Source: Thiomicrospira sp. UBA5634 (GTDB lineage Bacteria; Pseudomonadota; Gammaproteobacteria; Thiomicrospirales; Thiomicrospiraceae). Taken from it: DNA of 6,671 nt. Made by a program: the position numbers and the translations under genes. The notes beneath the pieces are model-generated. The model saw nothing but the letters and a program-made list of their open reading frames with translations. It was not told the origin of the DNA and searched no databases. This document shows, piece by piece, positions 1-5,603 of this stretch (the stretch's first letter is position 1; each line of letters opens with the position of its first letter). The stretch is taken from positions 1 to 6,671 of the forward strand of contig DIJW01000051.1 of NCBI GenBank assembly GCA_002421475.1. The letters are read 5' to 3'.

Positions 1-675
1 GTTGAAGTCGCCAAACGTTATGACCAGCAAGGCGCAGATGAAATTACCTTTCTCGACATTACCGCCAGTGCCGATAACCGCGAAACCATCGTGCATGTAG
101 TTGAACAAGTTGCCAGTCAAGTATTCATTCCACTAACGGTTGGCGGCGGCATTCGCACGGTTGAAGATGTACGGCGCATGTTAAATGCCGGGGCAGATAA
201 AGTCTCAATCAACACAGCAGCCATTTTCAACCCCGAGTTTGTTAAACAGGCCAGTGATTTGTTTGGTTCGCAATGCATTGTGGTTGCCATTGATGCTAAA
301 AAAGTCAGCCAAGTCGGCGAGACCAATCGTTGGGAAATTTTCACTCACGGCGGACGTAAAGCAACCGGCATTGATGCGATTGAATGGGCACAACGCATGG
401 AGCAATACGGTGCCGGTGAGTTATTAATTACCAGCATGGATCGTGATGGCACCAAAATTGGTTTTGACCTTGAGCTTACACGCAGCATTGCCGATGCGGT
501 AAAAATTCCGATTATCGCCTCAGGTGGCGTTGGTGAATTACAGCATTTAGTGGAAGGCGTTAATCAAGGTCATGCCCAAGCGGTGTTAGCCGCCAGCATT
601 TTCCATTTCGGCCAGTATACGATTGCTGAAGCTAAGCAAGCCATGCAAGATCAGGGCATTGAGGTGCGTTTATGA
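1..675 (+). CDS. hisF: Imidazole glycerol phosphate synthase cyclase subunit HisF (5' end missing)
   Basis: HisF works with the glutaminase HisH. It converts PRFAR plus ammonia into imidazole glycerol phosphate and AICAR in histidine biosynthesis, in the cytoplasm. Frame 1 is open from the first base, and the codons before the ATG at 91 read as HisF ([10 protein letters not shown], then V-H-V-V-E-Q), so the ATG at 91 is internal and the true start lies left of the window. The 224 residues present fit a family of about 255, so roughly the first 30 residues, including the first catalytic Asp of the TIM barrel, are missing. Visible barrel landmarks are PLTVGGGIR near 136-168, VVAIDAK with the second catalytic Asp codon at 292-294, TSMDRDGTK near 433-459, IIASGG near 511-528 and LAASIFHF near 586-609. 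The stop overlaps the hisE start (ATGA), which suggests translational coupling. No residue looks abnormal. Identity is very secure. Confidence 0.97.
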   Translation, partial: VEVAKRYDQQGADEITFLDITASADNRETIVHVVEQVASQVFIPLTVGGGIRTVEDVRRMLNAGADKVSINTAAIFNPEFVKQASDLFGSQCIVVAIDAKKVSQVGETNRWEIFTHGGRKATGIDAIEWAQRMEQYGAGELLITSMDRDGTKIGFDLELTRSIADAVKIPIIASGGVGELQHLVEGVNQGHAQAVLAASIFHFGQYTIAEAKQAMQDQGIEVRL

Positions 676-992
676 GCGATATTTTGCAACAACTTGATGC
701 TTTACTGGAAGCGCGCAAAGCCGAATCTGCCGACAGTTCTTATGTCGCCAGCTTGTATGCCAAAGGCCTCGACAAAATATTAAAAAAAGTCGGCGAAGAA
801 GCTATCGAGACCGTAATGGCGGCCAAAGATGGCAATGCCGAACATCTTGTTTACGAAATCACCGACTTGTGGTTTCACACCTTGGTGTTATTAGCACACC
901 AAAATTTATCCAGCGCCGATGTTCTACAAGAACTGCAGCGTCGTTTCGGTTTATCTGGCCTGGTTGAAAAGGCTCAGAGATCGCAAAATTAA
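672..992 (+). CDS. hisE: Phosphoribosyl-ATP pyrophosphatase HisE
   Basis: HisE hydrolyses phosphoribosyl-ATP to phosphoribosyl-AMP and pyrophosphate, the second step of histidine synthesis. The 106-residue length is typical of the stand-alone enzyme, which is all-alpha and MazG-like. The family signature [15 protein letters not shown] is at residues 38-52, with E42, E43 and E46 as the expected metal ligands. A second metal motif, E62-x-x-D65 ([14 protein letters not shown]), follows. The C-terminus, with [12 protein letters not shown], is also typical. The ATG at 672 overlaps the hisF stop by four bases, the usual sign of coupled translation. The cyclohydrolase HisI, often fused to HisE or placed just upstream of it, is not between hisF and hisE here. 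It must be elsewhere if the pathway is complete. Confidence 0.97.
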   Translation: MSDILQQLDALLEARKAESADSSYVASLYAKGLDKILKKVGEEAIETVMAAKDGNAEHLVYEITDLWFHTLVLLAHQNLSSADVLQELQRRFGLSGLVEKAQRSQN

Positions 993-1009
993 AAAAAGAG
1001 AGAACCTCC

Positions 1010-1330
1010 ATGCACACAGAACCTACTATTTTTACGCGTATTATTAATAAAGAACTTCCGGCAGAATTTGTTTATGAAGACGACAAATGTATCGTCATCA
1101 AAGACATCAATCCGCGCGCTCGTGTGCATTTACTGATCATCCCCAAAAAACCCATTCCAACTTTGTTTGACCTTAAACCGGAAGATAAAGATTTAATGGG
1201 ACACATGATGTTGTTATTGCCGCAAATCGCGCAAGCACAAAATTTGGACGGATTTAAAACTCAAATCCATACCGGCGAATCGGGCGGCCAAGAAGTGTTT
1301 CACATCCATATACATTTACTTGGAAACTAA
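1010..1330 (+). CDS. HIT-family (HinT-like) nucleotide phosphoramidase/hydrolase
   Basis: This is a histidine-triad protein of the Hint branch. Family members are cytoplasmic dimers that hydrolyse purine nucleoside phosphoramidates and aminoacyl-adenylates, but the physiological substrate is uncertain. The sequence shows the N-terminal FTRIINKELPAEFVYED stretch (residues 8-24), DINPRARVHLLIIPKK (32-47) and the catalytic triad motif H98-I-H100-I-H102-L-L after GESGGQEVF. H100 should be the nucleophile. Two points are unusual. The protein ends two residues after the triad leucines (LLGN), whereas Hint proteins such as E. coli HinT run on for a further tail that touches the active site. The N-terminal C-x-x-C found in many relatives is also absent. 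A purine-rich GAGAGA at 998-1003, six bases before the ATG, serves as ribosome binding site. It lies 17 bases after hisE and is probably co-transcribed with it. Confidence 0.93.
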   Translation: MHTEPTIFTRIINKELPAEFVYEDDKCIVIKDINPRARVHLLIIPKKPIPTLFDLKPEDKDLMGHMMLLLPQIAQAQNLDGFKTQIHTGESGGQEVFHIHIHLLGN

Positions 1331-1349
1331 ACGGCGAATTTGCTATTAT
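1320..1349 (+). promoter_or_regulatory. Candidate sigma-70 promoter for tatABC
   Basis: The 62-base gap between the HIT gene and tatA is the widest in the rightward series. It contains an extended -10 sequence, TGCTATTAT at 1341-1349 (the hexamer TATTAT matches TATAAT at 5 of 6). A weak -35, TTGGAA at 1320-1325 (4 of 6), lies 18 bases upstream and overlaps the end of the HIT gene. A start near 1356 would leave a leader of about 37 bases with GGAG at 1383-1386, six bases before the tatA ATG. This is inferred from consensus only; tatABC could equally be read from the his promoter. Confidence 0.4.
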
Positions 1350-1392
1350 TCAGCGTTCGCAAATTTAAACTCAGAAATTATCGGAGCACATT

Positions 1393-1665
1393 ATGGGCAT
1401 TAGCATTTGGCAATTATTGATTATCCTCGCCATTGTGTTGGTTTTATTCGGCGCAAAACGTTTAAAAAGCGTAGGCTCAGACTTAGGTAGCGCGATCAAA
1501 GGTTTCAAAAAAGCTGTAAGTGATGAAGATGAAGCTGCAAAACAAGCAGCACAAGCTCAAGAACAGGCCAAGTTAGAAAACACTACTCAAGCAGGCAACG
1601 TTTACGACGCGAAAGCGACTGAAAAAACGACAGCTGAAACGACTGATAACAAACCAAAAGCCTAA
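1393..1665 (+). CDS. tatA: Sec-independent (twin-arginine) translocase subunit TatA
   Basis: TatA is the pore-forming or membrane-thinning subunit that assembles on the TatBC receptor to move folded proteins across the inner membrane. The 90-residue protein begins [20 protein letters not shown], nearly the same as E. coli TatA. It has one N-terminal membrane helix (about residues 5-19), the F19-G20 hinge and then the amphipathic helix ([20 protein letters not shown]). A polar tail rich in Ala, Gln, Glu and Thr follows. Q7 in the membrane start, rather than Glu, distinguishes it from TatB. The start is fixed by GGAG at 1383-1386. The stop codon's last base is the first base of a 12-bp palindrome that fills half of the tatA-tatB gap. 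It is the first gene of the tatABC cluster. Confidence 0.97.
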   Translation: MGISIWQLLIILAIVLVLFGAKRLKSVGSDLGSAIKGFKKAVSDEDEAAKQAAQAQEQAKLENTTQAGNVYDAKATEKTTAETTDNKPKA

Positions 1666-1676
1666 CCAGGCCTGGT
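1665..1676. repeat. CCAGGCCTGG palindrome, copy 1 (tatA-tatB gap)
   Basis: This is a perfect 12-bp palindrome, ACCAGGCCTGGT, starting on the last base of the tatA stop codon. It occupies 11 of the 25 non-coding bases before tatB and ends 14 bases before the tatB ATG, just upstream of its AAGGA ribosome binding site (1680-1684). It is too short to be a strong RNA hairpin on its own, because the stem would be about four pairs around a tetraloop. It belongs to the seven-member family described in this window. Confidence 0.85.
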
Positions 1677-1690
1677 AGCAAGGATTCGGC

Positions 1691-2134
1691 ATGTTCGATA
1701 TCGGTTTTATGGAGCTTATGCTCATTTTGATCATTGCATTAGTGGTGATTGGACCTGAGCGCATGCCTGAAGTTGCACGAAAAGTAGGTCAATTTATTGG
1801 CAAAACCCGTAACTTCATCAACTCCGTTAAAGACGACAGCAACCTGCGCGACACTGTGCGTGAACTACAACAGTCGCTTGATTTAAAACAAGAACAGGAA
1901 CGTTTTAATTCCATTCAGCAAGACTTTTACAAAGGTTTTGATGATGTGCGAGATCAAATTAATTTTGATGAGTTACAACGTCCTTTCGGCAACCCTGAAC
2001 CGTCACCGGCTGAATTAGAAGCAGCAAAACGCCAGCTTCCATCAACTAATGACGATACAAATAAACCTAATGTTCAAGCAGAGACTGATCCGAAACTAAC
2101 TGCAACCACTCCCTCTGAACCAGACAAAAAGTAA
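1691..2134 (+). CDS. tatB: Sec-independent (twin-arginine) translocase subunit TatB
   Basis: TatB pairs with TatC to form the receptor that recognises twin-arginine signal peptides and passes the cargo to TatA. The 147-residue protein starts MFDIGFMELMLILIIALVVI. It has one membrane helix carrying the characteristic E8, then the G21-P22 hinge (IGPERMPEVARKVG) and a long amphipathic helix to about residue 75, including LRDTVRELQQSLDLKQEQ. The C-terminal third is polar and rich in Pro and Thr, variable in the family and probably flexible. AAGGA at 1680-1684, six bases before the ATG, supports the start. It lies 25 bases after tatA and 10 bases before tatC, so the three genes form one transcription unit. 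Length is somewhat below the 171 residues of the E. coli protein. Confidence 0.96.
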   Translation: MFDIGFMELMLILIIALVVIGPERMPEVARKVGQFIGKTRNFINSVKDDSNLRDTVRELQQSLDLKQEQERFNSIQQDFYKGFDDVRDQINFDELQRPFGNPEPSPAELEAAKRQLPSTNDDTNKPNVQAETDPKLTATTPSEPDKK

Positions 2135-2144
2135 TCGGCGACGC

Positions 2145-3197
2145 ATGAGCAACAGTGCCCTACCTCCACATGACCAAGAAATGACGCTGGTTCAGCACCT
2201 GCTGGAACTGCGTAATCGTGTAAGTCGCGCGGTCATTGCGATCCTCATTCTGTTTTTTATTTTATTTCCGTTCGCCAACGACATTTATACCTACATTGCC
2301 GAACCCCTGACACGTTTTATGCCGGAAGACTCCAGCATGATTGCTGTCGGTGTTGCATCACCGTTTTTAACGCCGTTTAAATTGAGTTTAATTTTAGCGA
2401 TTTATATCGCCATGCCGTTTTTGCTTTATCAGCTATGGGCTTTTATCGCCCCCGCACTGTATCAACATGAACGCCAGCTCGTTGGTCCGATTCTGTTTTT
2501 TAGCTCATTCCTATTTTATGCCGGCGGTGCTTTTGCTTACTATGTTGTGTTCCCGCTGGTATTCGGGTTTTTGTCACAAACCGCACCGGAAGGTGTCGCG
2601 ATTTCGACCGATATCGCGCTTTATCTCGACTTCGTTATCAAAATGTTTTTCGCATTTGGTTTAGCGTTTGAAGTTCCGGTTATTACTGTTTTACTCATTC
2701 TCACCGGCATGGTCAAACCTCAAGCAATGAGCCACGCAAGGCCGTATGTTGTGGTCGGCGCATTTGTGATCGGAATGTTGTTAACACCACCGGACGTTAT
2801 TTCACAAACCTTATTGGCTGTACCCATGTGGTTAATGTATGAAATGGGGATTTTGGTCGGCTCTTGGATTTTAAAACGTCGCGGATTAGATCAAGACAAG
2901 GATGAAACCGACACGGACATTAGCACCGAATCTGATAACCCCGTTACGCAAACACAAACCACAAACCAAACGGTTGATGAAGAGTTTGATAACCGTTATG
3001 CCGACCAAGGCAAGGATACTGATCCGTTCGACTATGACGCCGAGTTTGATAAGATAGATTCTGAAATGGCTATTATGGAACGCGAATACCAAAAACGTCA
3101 GGCAGAGCAGAATGCACAAACCTCTTCGGGGAACAACCCTCAACCTGCGGACGATCAAGCTAACAATTCGTCAGATCAGGAAAAACCTAAGTCTTAA
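2145..3197 (+). CDS. tatC: Sec-independent (twin-arginine) translocase subunit TatC with long acidic C-terminal tail
   Basis: TatC is the polytopic inner-membrane receptor that binds twin-arginine signal peptides. Residues about 13-247 align end to end with E. coli TatC and contain six membrane helices. Conserved residues visible are E21 (HLLELR, E. coli E15), the signal-binding E109 in LYQHERQ (E. coli E103), E176 in helix four (AFEVPV, E. coli E170) and D217 in LLTPPDVISQT (E. coli D211). The protein should therefore be active. The protein is 350 residues rather than about 258. The extra ~100 residues (248-350) form a hydrophilic cytoplasmic tail rich in Asp, Glu, Asn, Gln and Thr, with a short Lys/Glu-rich stretch near 310-322 that could be helical. 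The 3' end overlaps the best start of the next gene, and a 30-bp palindrome begins 9 bases after the stop. The ribosome binding site before the ATG at 2145 is weak (GGCGA). Confidence 0.96.
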   Translation: MSNSALPPHDQEMTLVQHLLELRNRVSRAVIAILILFFILFPFANDIYTYIAEPLTRFMPEDSSMIAVGVASPFLTPFKLSLILAIYIAMPFLLYQLWAFIAPALYQHERQLVGPILFFSSFLFYAGGAFAYYVVFPLVFGFLSQTAPEGVAISTDIALYLDFVIKMFFAFGLAFEVPVITVLLILTGMVKPQAMSHARPYVVVGAFVIGMLLTPPDVISQTLLAVPMWLMYEMGILVGSWILKRRGLDQDKDETDTDISTESDNPVTQTQTTNQTVDEEFDNRYADQGKDTDPFDYDAEFDKIDSEMAIMEREYQKRQAEQNAQTSSGNNPQPADDQANNSSDQEKPKS

Positions 3198-4908
3198 CAA
3201 CCGCCAAAGCCGACCACCAGGCCTGGTGGTCGGCTTGTGGCTGGCATTTTGCCTAAGTTTATCGTTTAGCGCCCACGCCAGCCCGTTACAAAATCACCCT
3301 TCCGCTTATTTAGCCATGCACGCAAATGATCCGGTTGCGTGGCAACTTTGGCAAACCTCAACCCTGCAACAAGCCCAGCAACAAAACAAACTTATCGTTA
3401 TTTCATCCGGTTATTTTGCCTGCCATTGGTGTCATGTGATGCAACAGGAAAACTATCAGAATATTGAGGTTGCGGCCTTACTGAATCAGCACTTTATCAG
3501 TATTAAAGTCGACCGTGAACTCAATCCTGATTTGGATGATTATTTGCTCAATTTTGCCCGTCAAACAACCGGCCAAGCCGGTTGGCCATTGCATGTCATT
3601 CTGACGCCGGAAGGTTTACCAATTGCTGCGTTTATTTATCAACCACGTGATGTGTTAATTCGCACTTTGTCACAAATCCAGGCCTGGTGGCAGCAAGACT
3701 CTGCTCGCATCAGCCACTTAGCCAAACCTGAGACTGGCATACGTTTTGAGTCAATTACGGCACTTCAACTGCGCGATCAATTTATGTCGACGTTAACACC
3801 GCTACTTGATCATTTCGCCGGCGGTTTAAGTGGCACACAAAAATTTCCTCATAGCCCGTTGTTGAAAAGCCTGCTGATGCAAGCCGATTTGCCTGCTGAT
3901 GTTAGCGACTGGCTAAAAACCACCCTGGAACAAATGCAGTCCGAACATTTATACGATCATATACATGATGGTTTTTTTCGCTACACAGTCGATCCAAACT
4001 GGCAGCAACCGCATTTTGAAAAAATGCTGTATGACAATGCACAACTGGCCGAAGTTTATTTTCGTGCCGCGCGTTATTTTGACCGCGCCGACTTTTTAAC
4101 GACCGCGCAAAAGACTTTGGCCTATATCGAACGCGAACTTTATAGCCCAACCGGGTTGGCGCGCGCCAGCCAATCAGCACTGGATCAACACGGTGTCGAT
4201 GGTGGGCGCTATATTTGGTCAGCGTTGCAGCTGCAAAGTCTATTAAACGAACAACAATTCAACCAAGTAAACCAGGCCTGGCGGTTAAACCAAGTACCGC
4301 CGTTTGAAACAGGCTGGCTTCCTAAGCCAATTAACCCATCCGACAGCGACCACCAGGCCTGGTGGTCAATTCAACAACAACTTAAAAACCGTCCATCAAT
4401 CACTGATAATAAACAACTCCTGAGTTGGAACGGCTTATTATTAAGTGCGTATGCTGAAGCCTATAACACCACGCAACAACCGCATTATTTGCGCCGTGGT
4501 CATGCTTTAGCGCAACGCTTATTAGACTTAATCGACAGCCAAAACGCACCGCGCGCAATCAATGACAAAGGTCAATTATTAGGTCAAGCCGCGCTGGAAG
4601 ATTACGCCTATATCATCGGCGGTTTACGTCAATGGCAAGCGGCCAGCGGCACTTTATTTAAACCTGAAATTCAGGCCTTGCAACACTATGCTCGCCAACG
4701 TTTTCAATCAAATAATGGCTGGTTGGCGAGTTTAGATAATCTGTTGCCCGGCCAAATTGCACAATCAGATTTTGCCGATTTGGCCACCCCTTCTGCCAGC
4801 GCAATCCTCAATTGTGATCAACGCATTAAATCCATACCGATTATTCAGCGCCAAACCAGCCTCGATTTATGGCAATATGCCAGCTATTTACAAAGCTGTG
4901 AGTTTTAA
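3112..4908 (+). CDS. Exported thioredoxin-fold DUF255 protein (YyaL/SSP411 family)
   Basis: The N-terminal domain is a thioredoxin-like fold of the DUF255 type. HPSAYLAMHANDPVAW (62-77) is followed by ISSGYFACHWCHVM with C104-H-W-C107, then IKVDRELNPDLDD and TTGQAGWPLHVILTPEG. A C-terminal alpha-toroid domain (six-hairpin glycosidase-like) carries KFPHSPLL (244-251), HFEKMLYDNAQLAEVY (301-316) and LLSWNGLLLSAYAEA (436-450). Family function is unsettled; a redox or mannose-epimerase-like role is only guesswork. At 598 residues it is shorter than many relatives (about 680), and the acidic DADSEG loop is poorly kept. A hydrophobic stretch at residues 36-52 followed by A54-H-A56 looks like a Sec signal with cleavage before S57, so the protein is probably periplasmic. 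The start is uncertain. ATG 3112 overlaps tatC by 86 bases and gives a long 38-residue n-region, but it keeps R31 and R34. GTG 3226 and TTG 3235 give a signal with no positive charge. Three palindrome copies lie in the body of the gene and one under the signal peptide. Confidence 0.85.
   Translation: MHKPLRGTTLNLRTIKLTIRQIRKNLSLNNRQSRPPGLVVGLWLAFCLSLSFSAHASPLQNHPSAYLAMHANDPVAWQLWQTSTLQQAQQQNKLIVISSGYFACHWCHVMQQENYQNIEVAALLNQHFISIKVDRELNPDLDDYLLNFARQTTGQAGWPLHVILTPEGLPIAAFIYQPRDVLIRTLSQIQAWWQQDSARISHLAKPETGIRFESITALQLRDQFMSTLTPLLDHFAGGLSGTQKFPHSPLLKSLLMQADLPADVSDWLKTTLEQMQSEHLYDHIHDGFFRYTVDPNWQQPHFEKMLYDNAQLAEVYFRAARYFDRADFLTTAQKTLAYIERELYSPTGLARASQSALDQHGVDGGRYIWSALQLQSLLNEQQFNQVNQAWRLNQVPPFETGWLPKPINPSDSDHQAWWSIQQQLKNRPSITDNKQLLSWNGLLLSAYAEAYNTTQQPHYLRRGHALAQRLLDLIDSQNAPRAINDKGQLLGQAALEDYAYIIGGLRQWQAASGTLFKPEIQALQHYARQRFQSNNGWLASLDNLLPGQIAQSDFADLATPSASAILNCDQRIKSIPIIQRQTSLDLWQYASYLQSCEF
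3207..3236. repeat. CCAGGCCTGG palindrome, copy 2: perfect 30-bp form after tatC
   Basis: All 15 base pairs match about the centre 3221/3222. The core GACCACCAGGCCTGGTGGTC (3212-3231) is extended by five further matching bases on each side. It starts 9 bases after the tatC stop. As RNA it could form a stem of about 13 pairs, but no T-run follows, so it is not a normal intrinsic terminator. It is also inside the reading frame of the next gene, encoding R-P-P-G-L-V-V-G at the start of the signal peptide, if that gene starts at 3112. Confidence 0.92.
3678..3687. repeat. CCAGGCCTGG palindrome, copy 3 (in DUF255 gene)
   Basis: A perfect 10-bp core inside the DUF255 gene. The right arm runs on as GTGG like the full element, but the left arm is degenerate (ATCC). 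It is read as I-Q-A-W-W (residues 189-193), in the segment that links the thioredoxin domain to the toroid domain. Confidence 0.8.
4272..4281. repeat. CCAGGCCTGG palindrome, copy 4 (in DUF255 gene)
   Basis: A perfect 10-bp core read as N-Q-A-W-R (residues 387-391) in a weakly conserved part of the toroid domain. Only an A on the left continues the longer consensus. It lies 81 bases (centre to centre) before the next copy. Confidence 0.8.
4348..4367. repeat. CCAGGCCTGG palindrome, copy 5: perfect 20-bp form (in DUF255 gene)
   Basis: The full element GACCACCAGGCCTGGTGGTC is an exact 20-bp palindrome, identical to the inner 20 bases of the copy after tatC. It is read as D-H-Q-A-W-W-S (residues 413-419) in a variable segment shortly before the conserved SWNG motif. 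Its presence intact inside an open gene shows that the long form is not confined to intergenic sites. Confidence 0.9.
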
Positions 4909-5595
4909 ATGGGTTTGATTATTATCGCGATCGCTTTACTGGCTTTTATTAGTTTTGTGCCACAAATGTGGACCCGTTGGGTGTTAAACAAATACAGCCA
5001 GCCGCATCCGACCTTGCCCGGCAGCGGGCATGAATTTGGCGAACATTTAATTCGCAAATATAACCTTGAAGGTGTACGCATTGAAGAAACCGAGCAAGGA
5101 GACCATTACGATCCGATTGATAAGGTGGTGCGTTTATCCAGTGCCAATTTCCACAGTAATTCGTTAACCGCAATTGTCACCACTGCGCATGAAATCGGTC
5201 ACGCGATTCAACATCAAACTCATTTTGAACCGTTACTCACCCGCACCCAACTGGTTGAACGCGCGCAATGGTTAACAAAATTCAGCGGAATGGCACTGAT
5301 TGCAACGCCGATTTTAATTCCGTTATTGCATACACCTATGATCGGCATTGTGACCTTTGCTGCCGGATTTATTGCGATGGGTGTGCCGGTATTGATTCAC
5401 TTATCAACCCTGCCGGTGGAGTTTGATGCCAGTTATCAACGCGCGTTACCGTTGCTGAAAGATGGCGAATATATCGACGCCAAAGACCTCAAACGCGCAC
5501 GCCATATTTTAACTGCCTGCGCATTTACTTATGTCAGCTCCAGCCTCGCCAGCCTGTTTAATTTGTGGAAATGGTTTAGCGGTATGCGCCGTTAA
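4909..5595 (+). CDS. Membrane zinc metallopeptidase, YugP-type (Zn_peptidase_2 family)
   Basis: A 228-residue membrane protease of the family that includes Bacillus YugP; substrates are unknown. The first helix (about residues 2-18) is followed by a soluble part with DHYDPIDKVVRLSSANF (65-81), typical of the family. Next is the zinc-binding H94-E-I-G-H98 in TTAHEIGHAIQH, where E95 should be the catalytic base. E171 in LPVEFDASYQRAL is the likely third metal ligand. Two hydrophobic segments (about 126-142 and 145-168) lie between these motifs. The C-terminal DLKRARHILTACAFTYVSSSLASL is also characteristic. The active site therefore looks intact. The ATG at 4909 follows the DUF255 stop (4906-4908) with no gap and no convincing ribosome binding site, so it is probably translated by coupling to that gene. 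Its 3' end meets the hmuV-like gene head-on after 8 bases. Confidence 0.93.
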   Translation: MGLIIIAIALLAFISFVPQMWTRWVLNKYSQPHPTLPGSGHEFGEHLIRKYNLEGVRIEETEQGDHYDPIDKVVRLSSANFHSNSLTAIVTTAHEIGHAIQHQTHFEPLLTRTQLVERAQWLTKFSGMALIATPILIPLLHTPMIGIVTFAAGFIAMGVPVLIHLSTLPVEFDASYQRALPLLKDGEYIDAKDLKRARHILTACAFTYVSSSLASLFNLWKWFSGMRR

Positions 5596-5603
5596 TTTTC
5601 AAG

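Noticed and set aside
954..967. GGCCTGGTTG near the end of hisE as a decayed palindrome copy
   Set aside because: It matches only one arm, and the bases are explained by the conserved HisE S-G-L-V-E-K segment.
1334..1365. Inverted repeats (GCGAA/TTCGC and AATTTGC/GCAAATT) before tatA as a terminator or switch
   Set aside because: Stems are only 5-7 bp, they exclude each other, they have a long loop and no T-run follows; the promoter reading is more likely.
3207..3236. Intrinsic terminator after tatC
   Set aside because: The stem is strong but no T-run follows on the plus strand, and the next gene's reading frame runs through it.
3200..3240. Twin-arginine signal on the DUF255 protein, given tatABC next door
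   Set aside because: The arginines are separate (R-Q-S-R) and the hydrophobic core is strong, which fits Sec export.
3226..3280. DUF255 protein as a lipoprotein using the Cys in W-L-A-F-C-L
   Set aside because: Phe before the Cys does not fit a lipobox, and a normal A-H-A signal peptidase I site follows.
3566..3584. 8-bp inverted repeat CAACCGGC with a 3-base loop in the DUF255 gene
   Set aside because: It codes for the conserved T-T-G-Q-A-G-W-P segment, is unrelated to the CCAGGCCTGG family and has no second copy.
4147..4159. Inverted repeat CCAACC-G-GGTTGG in the DUF255 gene
   Set aside because: A single short copy in coding sequence with no relation to the repeat family; treated as chance.
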